A program made the position numbers and the translations under genes. Below the pieces are notes generated by a model. It was not told the origin of the DNA, did not search any database, and saw nothing but the letters and a program-made list of their open reading frames with translations. Positions 8,010-15,907 of a DNA stretch of 41,519 bases are shown one piece after another (within the stretch, counting starts at the first letter, position 1; each line of letters starts with the position of its first letter). The stretch comes from JALQUL01 sp964556425 (GTDB lineage: Bacteria; Pseudomonadota; Gammaproteobacteria; Burkholderiales; Burkholderiaceae_C): contig CAZKWC010000026.1 in the NCBI GenBank assembly GCA_964556425.1, forward strand, positions 1-41,519. Reading direction: 5' to 3'.

Positions 8010-8677
8010 TCGCTTATTCCTCTCAATTTGCAAAATACTGGTGCTTTGCCTTCATCACGAGTATTGCGGCTTGTTCCAGTACACCAGCTCCCAAAGATTG
8101 GAGCGCCAACACATTTTCTGGTCAGCAATCTGCAACCAAATATCTGTTGTTAGGTGAAACCAAAAAAGCACAAGCTGCCATCAGTCAATTACGCAAAGAC
8201 CTAGCCGCTACTGCCAGAACTGATTTAGCCGCTAAAACCGAACTCGCTCTATGTGCAATTGAACAAGCCAGCCTCAAAATGCCACCCTGCGAGGCGTTTG
8301 AGAAATTAAAAATTGATGCTCTCCCTGCAGAATTGGCCTATGCACAGTTTCTAAGCGGTCAATGGGTGGGCTTGCAAGTGAAACTCTTACCAGAACAATA
8401 TCAAGCAATGGTTCAGCACTCGCAACCCGAATCACAGTTAATAGCCATAAAATCACCTATTTCTAGGTTAATTGCAGGCTCTGTTTTATTACAAAAAAAT
8501 CAACTCTCTGCAAAAAGTTTAGAATTAATGGTTGATACAGCTAGTCAAGAAGGTTGGCGTAAACCAGTTTTAGCTTGGTTAAATATTCAATTCAATATTT
8601 TTGAGAAAAACAATGCCACAGAGCAAGCTCAACAAATCAAAAGACGGATACAAATGTTAGAACAAACACTTTATTGA
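8006..8677 (+). CDS. Lipoprotein of the MCE cluster
   Basis: A 223-residue predicted lipoprotein: a signal sequence ends in the lipobox IAAC followed by SSTPAPKDW, so it is probably anchored in the outer membrane. The start is the ATG overlapping the mlaD stop (ATGA); a longer frame from 7970 would add twelve residues before the signal sequence and is unlikely. The rest is helical, with many Gln, Ala and Leu, and could be a repeat protein of TPR type, but I recognise no family motif. Many MCE operons end with a lipoprotein that receives or hands over the lipid at the outer membrane; that role is inferred from position only. Confidence 0.75.
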   Translation: MIAYSSQFAKYWCFAFITSIAACSSTPAPKDWSANTFSGQQSATKYLLLGETKKAQAAISQLRKDLAATARTDLAAKTELALCAIEQASLKMPPCEAFEKLKIDALPAELAYAQFLSGQWVGLQVKLLPEQYQAMVQHSQPESQLIAIKSPISRLIAGSVLLQKNQLSAKSLELMVDTASQEGWRKPVLAWLNIQFNIFEKNNATEQAQQIKRRIQMLEQTLY

Positions 8678-8696
8678 GCGATTAATCGCTGTTTTT
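8677..8696 (+). terminator. Terminator after the MCE cluster
   Basis: The 14-base palindrome AGCGATTAATCGCT starts at the last base of the stop codon and is followed by GTTTTTC. The stem is short, so this is a modest call. Confidence 0.5.
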
Positions 8697-8795
8697 CAAT
8701 AAAGCCTAGACTAAACTACTCTTATTATCCACATCCTATTTTGAAGCTACTTTGAACAAGTTTGACTTTATTTTTGCTCTCATGAAAGTTTTGGC

Positions 8796-9899
8796 GTGAT
8801 TATTTTAATTTTGCTCAGCGCAATTATTTCTACCGTCGTATCTGTTTTGCTGATTCGATGGGCCAGGGGACATGCAAGGCAATATGCTGGCGACAAACCA
8901 CAACGATTTCACACGGGTGATATTCCTCGAATTGGTGGCGCTGCAGTGTTGGTAGGATTAATTTTTGGCTGGATCTTAACGGCTTTTGATCAAAAATTAG
9001 GATTGGGTTTAAATACGAACTCTAATTGGCACACCAATTGGCCATGGATTTTAATTGTGCTGCCCTCTGTATTGGGCGGTATCTTTGAAGATCTTACACA
9101 ACGAGTTTCAGTGAGATATCGTTTGGTACTCACTGCTCTTTCTGCACTCTTGGCCTGTTACTTGTTAAATCTAAGTGTTGAACGCATTGGTTTTCCCATG
9201 ATTGACAGTTTTATGGCACAAGCACCTTGGGTAGGTATAGCTCTTGCTGTTATAGCAATTTGCGGATTGCCCCATGCGTTTAATATTATTGATGGCTATA
9301 ATGGCCTTGCCCCCATAGTTGCAATTTTAATATCTTTTGCTCTTATTCATGTATCATTGCAATTAGGTGATAGGCAATTAGCTGCTATTTTAGTGGCTTT
9401 ATCTGGTGCTACTTTTGGCTTTCTTATTTGGAACTACCCTAGAGGACTTATCTTTGCAGGCGATGGCGGGGCCTATTTATGGGGCATTGTGATTGCGGCA
9501 GGCAGTATTGCTTTAGTACAACGGCATCAAGAAGTATCTCCTTGGTTTCCTATGCTACTACTGATTTATCCTGTTTGGGAAACCATTTTCTCCATGTATC
9601 GAAAATCAGTGAGAGGTGTTTCGCCTGGAGTAGCTGACGCCTTGCATTTCCATCAACTCATTTATCGCCGTATTGTAAGAGGTGTGTTCGATGATGATGA
9701 GGCACGTAAAATGCTCATGCGCAACAATCGTACTTCTCCTTATTTATGGAGCTTTACATTGTTAACCGTAGCACCAGCGGTCATTTTTTGGAATAACAGT
9801 TGGGTACTATTGGGTTTTTGCATTTTATTTGTTATTACTTATGTTTCAGCCTATTTAATGTTAGTCCGATTTAAAGTACCTAACTGGCTTAGACGTTAA
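8796..9899 (+). CDS. WecA/MraY-family undecaprenyl-phosphate sugar-1-phosphate transferase
   Basis: Polytopic membrane enzyme of glycosyltransferase family 4 that transfers an N-acetylhexosamine 1-phosphate (or similar) from UDP-sugar to undecaprenyl phosphate and starts an O-antigen or other surface glycan. It has 367 residues with about ten hydrophobic segments. Seen: the early KPQRFHTGDIPRIGG, FEDLTQ (Asp pair region), NIIDGYNGLA, NYPRGLIFAGDGGAYLWG and the DALHFHQLIYRR loop typical of WecA rather than MraY. The start is a GTG that overlaps the stop of a five-codon frame (ATG 8782, TGA 8797-8799). No glycan genes surround it, so the sugar is not known. Confidence 0.85.
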   Translation: MIILILLSAIISTVVSVLLIRWARGHARQYAGDKPQRFHTGDIPRIGGAAVLVGLIFGWILTAFDQKLGLGLNTNSNWHTNWPWILIVLPSVLGGIFEDLTQRVSVRYRLVLTALSALLACYLLNLSVERIGFPMIDSFMAQAPWVGIALAVIAICGLPHAFNIIDGYNGLAPIVAILISFALIHVSLQLGDRQLAAILVALSGATFGFLIWNYPRGLIFAGDGGAYLWGIVIAAGSIALVQRHQEVSPWFPMLLLIYPVWETIFSMYRKSVRGVSPGVADALHFHQLIYRRIVRGVFDDDEARKMLMRNNRTSPYLWSFTLLTVAPAVIFWNNSWVLLGFCILFVITYVSAYLMLVRFKVPNWLRR

Positions 9900-10045
9900 G
9901 ATTGCATATCATGCTGCTCTTCGTTTGAATTGGCCCTTTACTTTTAGTCAGTTACTTGATTACTTGACTCGGTTAAGATCTGCCTTGCTACTGATATTTA
10001 TTAACTGCTTTTTTAGTCTTTTCATTTTTGACTTCATTTATTACT

Positions 10046-10954
10046 ATGTCAAACGAATCCTCATCCTCTACACCTAATACCATTAGCGCCCTTGATAAAG
10101 CCGAGATTTTGGCTCAAGCATTACCCTATATTCGCCGTTTTCATGGCAAAACCATGGTGATTAAGTACGGCGGTAATGCAATGACAGACCCTGCTCTGCA
10201 AGCAGCTTTTGCTGAAGATGTAGTGCTACTTAAACTGGTAGGTATTAATCCAGTGGTGGTGCATGGTGGTGGTCCACAAATTGAATCTGTTCTCAATCGA
10301 CTAGGCAAAAAGGGTCAATTTATTCAAGGTATGCGCGTTACCGACGCCGAAACTATGGAAGTGGTGGAGTGGGTGTTGGGCGGCGAGGTTCAACAAGATA
10401 TTGTGGGCCTTATTAACAGCGCAGGTGGTAAAGCGGTAGGCTTAACAGGCCGTGACGGCGGCATGATTCGTGCTACCAAATTAAAAATGTTAGATAACAC
10501 CGACCCCAACCTTGAGCATGATGTAGGCCAAGTGGGTGATATTGAATCAATTGACCCAAGTGTAGTAAAAGCATTACAAGACGACGCTTTCATTCCGGTT
10601 ATTAGCCCAATTGGTTTTGGTAAAAATAACGAAAGTTATAATATCAATGCTGATGTAGTTGCTGGTAAACTAGCCATGACACTCAATGCTGAAAAACTTT
10701 TGTTACTCACCAATACGGCTGGAGTACTGGATAAAAATGGCACATTATTAACTGAGTTAACCGCCCAGCGTATCGATGAATTATTTGCCGATGGCACTAT
10801 TTCTGGTGGTATGTTGCCAAAAATTGCCGGTGCACTCGATGCAGCTAAGAGTGGTGTGCATTCTGTGCATATTATTGATGGTCGTGTACCACATGCTTTA
10901 TTACTTGAAATTTTAACTGACCAAGCTTTTGGTACGATGATTAGCTCCAACTAA
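10046..10954 (+). CDS. argB: Acetylglutamate kinase
   Basis: Phosphorylates N-acetyl-L-glutamate, the second step of arginine synthesis. It has 302 residues from the chosen ATG (MSNESSSS). An upstream TTG start at 10028 is possible, but neither has a clear ribosome site. Seen: the amino-acid kinase N-terminus MVIKYGGNAM, VVVHGGGPQIE, GLTGRDGGMI, NINADVVAGKLA and the C-terminal SGGMLPKIAGALDAAKSGV. The N-terminal helix (ALPYIRRFHGK) matches that of arginine-sensitive hexameric forms, so feedback inhibition by arginine is likely (family knowledge). slmA follows closely, an order common in betaproteobacteria. Confidence 0.96.
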   Translation: MSNESSSSTPNTISALDKAEILAQALPYIRRFHGKTMVIKYGGNAMTDPALQAAFAEDVVLLKLVGINPVVVHGGGPQIESVLNRLGKKGQFIQGMRVTDAETMEVVEWVLGGEVQQDIVGLINSAGGKAVGLTGRDGGMIRATKLKMLDNTDPNLEHDVGQVGDIESIDPSVVKALQDDAFIPVISPIGFGKNNESYNINADVVAGKLAMTLNAEKLLLLTNTAGVLDKNGTLLTELTAQRIDELFADGTISGGMLPKIAGALDAAKSGVHSVHIIDGRVPHALLLEILTDQAFGTMISSN

Positions 10955-10972
10955 GTTATTGTTATATCAACA

Positions 10973-11008
10973 AAATAATTTGGCCTTTACAACAAGGCCG
11001 AATTATTT
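10973..11008 (+). terminator. Long hairpin between argB and slmA
   Basis: AAATAATTTGGCCTT (10973-10987) pairs with AAGGCCGAATTATTT (10994-11008), 15 pairs with one T-G and a 6-base loop. The tail is AAAGAATTATTTTTTC, so the T-run is a little late. It may end argB transcription or only slow it before slmA. Confidence 0.5.
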
Positions 11009-11049
11009 AAAGAATTATTTTTTCTACCTTTGGATTATTTGGACCTAAT

Positions 11050-11748
11050 ATGACTGAGGTTTCTTCAACGACCGATAATAGTGTCGATACTCCACCAGTT
11101 GAAACTGGCAAAAAACGCCCTAAACCAGGACAAAGGCGTATTCAAATATTACAAACCTTGGCTGCCATGCTTGAGCAGCCGGGTGCAGAACGCGTCACGA
11201 CTGCTGCCTTGGCCAAAAATTTAGAGGTCAGTGAAGCTGCTTTGTATCGTCATTTCGCCAGCAAAGCTCAAATGTTTGAGGGTTTACTTGATTTTATTGA
11301 AGAGACGGTTTTATCTTTAATCAACCAAATTAAAGCAGCTGACCCTATTGATATAGATATTACTGGTCTAAGCCCCGAAGAGATTCTATTAGCCGGTGAA
11401 GCAGGTCTAAGGCAAGCTAGTCGTATTACCTTTATGATGCTACAGTTTGCCGAGAAAAACCCAGGCATGACAAGAGTGATGGTGGGAGACGCTTTATTAG
11501 GCGAGAATGACCGCCTAATGGACAGAATGAATTTGTTTTTTGACAAAATCGAATCTAGCCTCAGACAAAGTTTCCGTTTTTATGTGGCATCTAAAAACTC
11601 AAGTAATACACAAATAGAAGCTCAATTGCGTGCCTCTGTCGCCATTTCATTTATTTTAGGTCGCTTACAACGTTTTTCTCGCTCTGAATTTAAACGCCTA
11701 CCAACCGAGCATCTTGAAGCGAGCTTAAACCTTATTTGCGCACGTTAA
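11050..11748 (+). CDS. slmA: Nucleoid occlusion factor SlmA (TetR family)
   Basis: DNA-binding TetR-fold protein that stops FtsZ ring assembly over the chromosome. It has 232 residues with about 25 extra N-terminal residues rich in Ser and Thr. The helix-turn-helix (VTTAALAKNLEVSEAALYRHFASKAQMFEGLLDFIE) is nearly that of E. coli SlmA, and the later AEKNPGMTRVMVGDALLGENDRL and SEFKRLPTEHLEAS also match. Its position after argB agrees with burkholderial genomes. The start lies close after the argB hairpin, with no strong ribosome site (GGACCTAAT). Confidence 0.93.
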   Translation: MTEVSSTTDNSVDTPPVETGKKRPKPGQRRIQILQTLAAMLEQPGAERVTTAALAKNLEVSEAALYRHFASKAQMFEGLLDFIEETVLSLINQIKAADPIDIDITGLSPEEILLAGEAGLRQASRITFMMLQFAEKNPGMTRVMVGDALLGENDRLMDRMNLFFDKIESSLRQSFRFYVASKNSSNTQIEAQLRASVAISFILGRLQRFSRSEFKRLPTEHLEASLNLICAR

Positions 11749-11837
11749 TCAAGCTATACTAAAAAATGGGTATAGGATGGCCTCTGTTTGAATACAATAG
11801 ATTCCAATCTTGCTGTTGAAATTTAAAAGAGGTGACC

Positions 11838-12692
11838 ATGAAATTATTACGTGTTGGCCCTGTGGGCAAAGAAAAACCAGCTCTGCTTGCCTCTGATGGC
11901 AGTCTTAGAGACTTAAGTAGCCATATCCCCGATATAGCCGCAGCCCAATTAAGCGATGCTGCCTTAGCTAAAATTGCCAAAATTAACCCTGATAAATTAC
12001 CTAAAATGCGTGGTAAGCCACGTATTGCTTGCCCAATCGCCAATGTGGGTAAATTTATCGCCATTGGTTTAAATTTTTCTGACCATGCCAAAGAAACAGG
12101 CGCTCCTATTCCTAAAGAGCCAATTATTTTCACCAAGGCCACCAGCTGTATTCAAGGCCCCAACGATGCTGTTATGCTTCCCAAAGGCTCAACAAAGTCT
12201 GATTGGGAAGTCGAGCTTGGAGTAGTCATTGGCACAAGCGCAAGCTATGTGAAGCAAAAAGACGCCCTACAACATGTAGCGGGTTATGTTTTGATTAATG
12301 ATGTGAGTGAGCGTGAATATCAAATGGAACGTGGTGGTACATGGGATAAGGGCAAAGGTTGCGACACCTTTGGTCCGATTGGCCCTTGGTTAGTCACCCG
12401 TGATGAAATCGAAAATCCACAGCGCCTTGAAATGTGGCTGGATTTAAACGGTCAGCGCATGCAAACTGGTAATACCAAAACTATGATTTTTAATGTTGCC
12501 AAGTTAGTGAGTTATGTGAGTCAATTCATGACACTTTACCCTGGCGATATTATTACCACTGGTACACCTCCTGGTGTGGGCCTTGGCCACAAGCCACCTA
12601 TCTTCTTGAAAAAAGGTGACGTCATGACGCTTGGAATTGAGGGTTTAGGTGAGCAGCGTCAAGAAGTAGTCGCCTATAAAGCAAAAACTTAA
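11838..12692 (+). CDS. Fumarylacetoacetate hydrolase family protein
   Basis: Metal-dependent hydrolase of the FAH superfamily with 284 residues, of the small soluble type often annotated as ureidoglycolate lyase or 2,4-diketo-3-deoxy-rhamnonate hydrolase. Seen: IGLNFSDHAKETG, DWEVELGVVIG (metal-binding acid residues), NDVSEREYQMERGGTWDKGKGCDTFGPIGPWLV and ITTGTPPGVGLG. The start ATG has an AGAGGTG site 4 bases upstream; the GTG six bases earlier is less likely. The substrate cannot be deduced: the neighbours offer no clear pathway. It converges on the CtlX remnant and overlaps its end by four bases. Confidence 0.88.
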   Translation: MKLLRVGPVGKEKPALLASDGSLRDLSSHIPDIAAAQLSDAALAKIAKINPDKLPKMRGKPRIACPIANVGKFIAIGLNFSDHAKETGAPIPKEPIIFTKATSCIQGPNDAVMLPKGSTKSDWEVELGVVIGTSASYVKQKDALQHVAGYVLINDVSEREYQMERGGTWDKGKGCDTFGPIGPWLVTRDEIENPQRLEMWLDLNGQRMQTGNTKTMIFNVAKLVSYVSQFMTLYPGDIITTGTPPGVGLGHKPPIFLKKGDVMTLGIEGLGEQRQEVVAYKAKT

Positions 12693-13030
12693 AACACCAT
12701 TGAGGAAGTCTTATCGACTTGATAAAGCGCAATATGACCCCCCGTATGGGTTGAAAACCAATTATTTGGAAACACCGAATCGGGTGTTAATGCTTGAGTA
12801 TCTTCAAACAAATGTACTTTAACCCCAACTTGCTCCAACCGCTGCCAGGCCAAACTATGCTCTTCAAATGCTTTTTGACTCAATTCAAGTGCCGAACAAT
12901 GATTTTGGGTTTGTTGGAATTGATTGTCTGAGGCAGTTTGTGGATTAGGACTAAAACAATGTGGACGCACCATTACCACTGCCGAAGGTGCTTGAATAGA
13001 AAAACTCTTAGATACTTTGGACTGAAACAC
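12689..13030 (-). pseudogene. CtlX/amidinotransferase-family hydrolase, N-terminal remnant
   Basis: This 113-residue frame starts at a GTG with an AGAGG site. It reads like the first third of the citrulline hydrolase CtlX / dimethylarginine hydrolase-like family: VVMVRPHCFSPNPQTASDNQFQ, then the substrate-binding TPDSVFPNNWFSTHTGGHIALYQ. Family members are about 300 residues (from memory), and the catalytic His and Cys lie in the missing part. The frame ends at the stop of the convergent FAH gene, and I see no further CtlX text on either strand beyond it, so the 3' two thirds are deleted. It is probably non-functional, though the intact start and ribosome site show the loss may be recent. Confidence 0.75.
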
Positions 13031-13048
13031 TTGTAACCTCTTAAAAAA

Positions 13049-13072
13049 CTTTCAAAGCAAAAGGTTTGAAAG
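13049..13072. terminator. Bidirectional terminator between nodIJ-type genes and the CtlX remnant
   Basis: CTTTCAAA (13049-13056) and TTTGAAAG (13065-13072) form a stem with an 8-base loop, flanked by six A at 13043-13048 and by CTTTTTAA. It would give a T-run in both directions. On the minus strand it lies about 120 bases after the permease gene. Confidence 0.6.
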
Positions 13073-13194
13073 CTTTTTAATTGTGTTGGGTTAAGAGGCT
13101 AAAAACTAGTTGAAATAATGCTCAAAATGCTGTGAATATTCAGCAAAGTGATAGCTTCATCTAACACTTTGCCAAATTATTTACATTTTGCTAG

Positions 13195-13983
13195 TTACGA
13201 TTGACCAAATCGCTTGCGGGTTAAAACTAGCGCCAGCCAAAAACTAAATACCGACATGAACAGCAAAACTAAAATAGGACGCCATGCATCTACTGGTAAT
13301 TGCCCTAAAAATAAAGGTCTAATTAACTCTACGGCATTGGTAAGAGGCAAAATCTCAGACACGTATTGCAAAGGCACTGGTAGTTGCTCACGTGGAAAAA
13401 ACACCCCGCTTAAAAACATAGTGGGGGTTAAAAACAATGTAAAGTAATAGGTAAAAAAGTCGTAACCCTTTGCCAAGGCATTAAAAATAAGTGCTACGCA
13501 GGCAAAACTCATACCGACCAAACCCAACAAAGGCCAAGCCAATAATAAATACGGGCTATGGCTTATGCCTAAAGCTAGCATCACCAATAAAATGGCCGAC
13601 ACGGTAAACAATGATTTAAATGCCGCCCATAACATTTCTGCAAAAACAATGTCATCTAAACTCACTGGGGCATTCATAATGCCATCCCAAGTTTTTTGCA
13701 CATGCATTCTAGAAAAAGCCGAATACAAAGCTTCGAATGAAGCGGCATTCATAGCGCTCATACAAATGCTGCCACTGGCTAAAAATAAAATATAGGGCAC
13801 GACTTGGCCATTCATATTGACTTGGCCCACCAGTGAGCCCATGCCATAACCAAAGGCCAATAACCACATCAGGGGTTCAGCTATATTACCCACCAAGCTA
13901 GGAATGGCCAATTTTTTCCAAACCAAAAGGTTACGTAAAAATACCGGCCAAAACCGCATGGTGACTTGAGGAAAACGCCAAAC
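13195..13983 (-). CDS. nodJ: NodJ-type ABC-2 permease, 5' end lost in gap
   Basis: Inner-membrane permease of an ABC-2 exporter. 262 residues are visible, with six hydrophobic segments. The start of the readable part, RFWPVFLRNLLVWKKLAIPSLVGNIAEPLMWLLAFGYGMG, is the usual N-terminus of NodJ-family proteins, so only a few residues are missing. Later text, LFLTPTMFLSGVFFPREQLP, is also typical. Non-symbiotic NodIJ pairs are common in betaproteobacteria, where they are thought to export lipids or polyketide-like compounds, and rhizobial NodIJ are considered derived from them. The substrate is unknown here. An apparent single frame joining it to the ATPase exists only because of the 100 N. Confidence 0.88.
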   Translation of the reverse strand, partial: VWRFPQVTMRFWPVFLRNLLVWKKLAIPSLVGNIAEPLMWLLAFGYGMGSLVGQVNMNGQVVPYILFLASGSICMSAMNAASFEALYSAFSRMHVQKTWDGIMNAPVSLDDIVFAEMLWAAFKSLFTVSAILLVMLALGISHSPYLLLAWPLLGLVGMSFACVALIFNALAKGYDFFTYYFTLFLTPTMFLSGVFFPREQLPVPLQYVSEILPLTNAVELIRPLFLGQLPVDAWRPILVLLFMSVFSFWLALVLTRKRFGQS

Positions 13984-14083
13984 NNNNNNNNNNNNNNNNN
14001 NNNNNNNNNNNNNNNNNNNNNNNNNNNNNNNNNNNNNNNNNNNNNNNNNNNNNNNNNNNNNNNNNNNNNNNNNNNNNNNNNNN
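13984..14083. other. Assembly gap (100 N) between the ATPase and permease genes
   Basis: A placeholder run. The ATPase ends at residue about 176 before it, and NodI-type proteins have about 300 residues, so I expect roughly 400-450 missing bases: the NodI C-terminus, the junction and the NodJ start codon. The flanking bases do not overlap. Confidence 0.93.
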
Positions 14084-14613
14084 CGCTCCCACATTAAATG
14101 CCTCGCTTGTGGGTCAAGACCTGTAGTGGGTTCATCTAATAATAATAACTGCGGATCGTTCACCAAGGCACGAGCTAAACTTAACCTTCTTTTCATACCA
14201 CCCGACAATTCGCCGGGCTTGCTTTTGGCTTTATTGCTTAATGAGGCAAACTCAAGCAGGCTTGGGATTCGAGCATGGATTTCTTTGTCTTTAAGGCCAA
14301 AATAACGCCCATAAACCAATAAATTTTCGTAACAACTAAAGTCAGGATCTAGGGTATCCATTTGACTCACCACACCTAATTTAGCTTTAATAGCCAAATT
14401 ATCTTGTGGCATACGAAGGCCTAAAGCCGTAATCTGACCAGAATCTGGACGGGTGAGTCCCAAACACACTCTAATGGTAGTCGTTTTACCTGCGCCATTA
14501 GGTCCAATTACCCCTAAGCATTCGCCAGGAGCAATCGAAAAGCTCAGGTCATTGACCACTTGCTGGCCACCGAAGGCTTTCATCAAATGTTGAACTTCAA
14601 ATAAAGATGTCAT
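14084..14613 (-). CDS. nodI: NodI-type ABC transporter ATPase, 3' end lost in gap
   Basis: ATP-binding subunit of the exporter. About 176 residues are visible: Walker A GPNGAGKTTT near residue 38, the signature LSGGMKRRLSLARALV, and Walker B LLLLDEPTTGLDPQARHLMWE, after which the N run begins. The text GVVSQMDTLDPDFSCYENLLVYGRYFG is typical of NodI. It lies just after coaX on the same strand, 46 bases away, so coaX-nodI-nodJ may be one transcript. A 9-bp inverted repeat (CTCTAAAAA at 14621-14629 with 14643-14651) sits in that short gap. Confidence 0.88.
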
Positions 14614-14659
14614 AAATTCACTCTAAAAACTAAAACTAAGACTTTTTAGAGAGTTAGCT

Positions 14660-15436
14660 TTAGTGGTTCAATAAAAACCGATGCTCGGCAATTACTAACA
14701 AACCCTCAAAAATAAGGTTGTCAATTAGCTCTACAGGCATACCCATATGCGGGGCCATCTTCCAAGCAGCACCACCTGCCATTAAACAAGCGGGTGCAAT
14801 TCCACACTCTTGTGACACATGCTGCATCATTCGTTGTACAGCTCCTGCAATTGCATAGGTTCCGCCGCTGGTTAAGGCATCACTGGTGTTAGTGGGAAAT
14901 GCCACTACATTTCCAGTGGGTACCCTTAAACCAGCAGTACCCGATTCTAAGGCCCTGAGCATAATACCGTGACCAGGCAGAATAAAGCCCCCTAAAAATC
15001 GACCATCGTGACTGAGTGCATCTACAGTCACCGCTGTACCCACCATTACCACTACCGCTGGTTTCGCTTGCTTTTGTGTAGCCTGCAAATGTGCTTTTGC
15101 TCCAATCAATGCAATCCAGCGATCGGCACCTAATCTTATGGGGTGATCATAGCCATTGCTCACCCCAGCCTCTGCAACGCTGGCATGCACCCACTGAACT
15201 TTAGCGGCCCACATTTCAAGTTGGCTGTGTACTCGTCTGCGCACTGCATCTCCGGCAACGCTGCATCCTAGTACATGATCAGGGGCAGGTAAATCGGCCC
15301 ACCCACCTTCAGATAAATTGTCAATATTTTCTAAAAACTCAACCCCAGAAGATAAAACTTTTGCATTGGGTTTTGGTTCATCAAATAAAGTCCACTTTAA
15401 CCGAGTGTTACCCACGTCCAACGCTAAAAATGTCAT
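14660..15436 (-). CDS. coaX: Type III pantothenate kinase
   Basis: Phosphorylates pantothenate, the first step of coenzyme A synthesis, in organisms that lack the CoaA enzyme. It has 258 residues. Seen: the phosphate motif DVGNTRLKW at the N-terminus, the middle RLGADRW, GTAVTVDALSHDGRFLGGFILPGHGIMLRAL, and LMAGGAAW near the end, all of the ASKHA-fold type III family (CoaX, once called Bvg accessory factor). birA, often adjacent in relatives, is not here. The upstream region is long and AT-rich. Confidence 0.95.
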   Translation of the reverse strand: MTFLALDVGNTRLKWTLFDEPKPNAKVLSSGVEFLENIDNLSEGGWADLPAPDHVLGCSVAGDAVRRRVHSQLEMWAAKVQWVHASVAEAGVSNGYDHPIRLGADRWIALIGAKAHLQATQKQAKPAVVVMVGTAVTVDALSHDGRFLGGFILPGHGIMLRALESGTAGLRVPTGNVVAFPTNTSDALTSGGTYAIAGAVQRMMQHVSQECGIAPACLMAGGAAWKMAPHMGMPVELIDNLIFEGLLVIAEHRFLLNH

Positions 15437-15907
15437 GTTAATTACCCGTCTATCTTAAATCAATGAAAAAACAATGCATTAATTACGAAAATTGAACTTC
15501 ATTCATTTAGATTTCCGTCTAATTAGCGATAATTGTCATATAAATGCTTCTATCTACAATTATTTACAGATATTGTTTAAGAACTAAAAATAACTCACCA
15601 TCATCTTATGCCTCAAAAAATCTACTGTAGATTTGATCCCCATAAATTTAATTTTAAAAATCACTTTATTGTTTCTAGTTAACATTTTATGGGTCAGCAA
15701 AAAAGTTTCATTATGATATTGGACAAATCTAAAATAATTTTACTTATTGATAATTTCTCAATCTATTTTTAATGAATCTTTGTTTAAAACGTATTTTTTT
15801 AGTTTTTTGGGAATATTTGTAATTGGTTATTTCAAATCGTTAGAAATGGTGCTTATTCACCAATTTTATCAATTCGATACTTTTTCTTTTACCCTATTTA
15901 ATGCACA
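15437..15907. promoter_or_regulatory. AT-rich region between coaX and the histidine kinase, with palindrome
   Basis: 471 very AT-rich bases between two divergent transcription units. The main feature is a perfect 17-base palindrome, AAATCTAC-T-GTAGATTT, at 15618-15634. A smaller repeat, TTAGA-N6-TCTAA, lies at 15507-15522. A hydrophobic 63-codon frame at 15747-15938 overlaps the kinase start and has no ribosome site; I take it as chance. Confidence 0.5.

Noticed and set aside
13195..14613. One 472-residue ATPase-permease fusion protein
   Set aside because: The frame crosses 100 N of arbitrary length; the two parts are NodI- and NodJ-type proteins encoded separately elsewhere.
14621..14651. 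Terminator between coaX and nodI
   Set aside because: The 9-bp repeat is mostly A-T and has no T-run after it in the direction of transcription.
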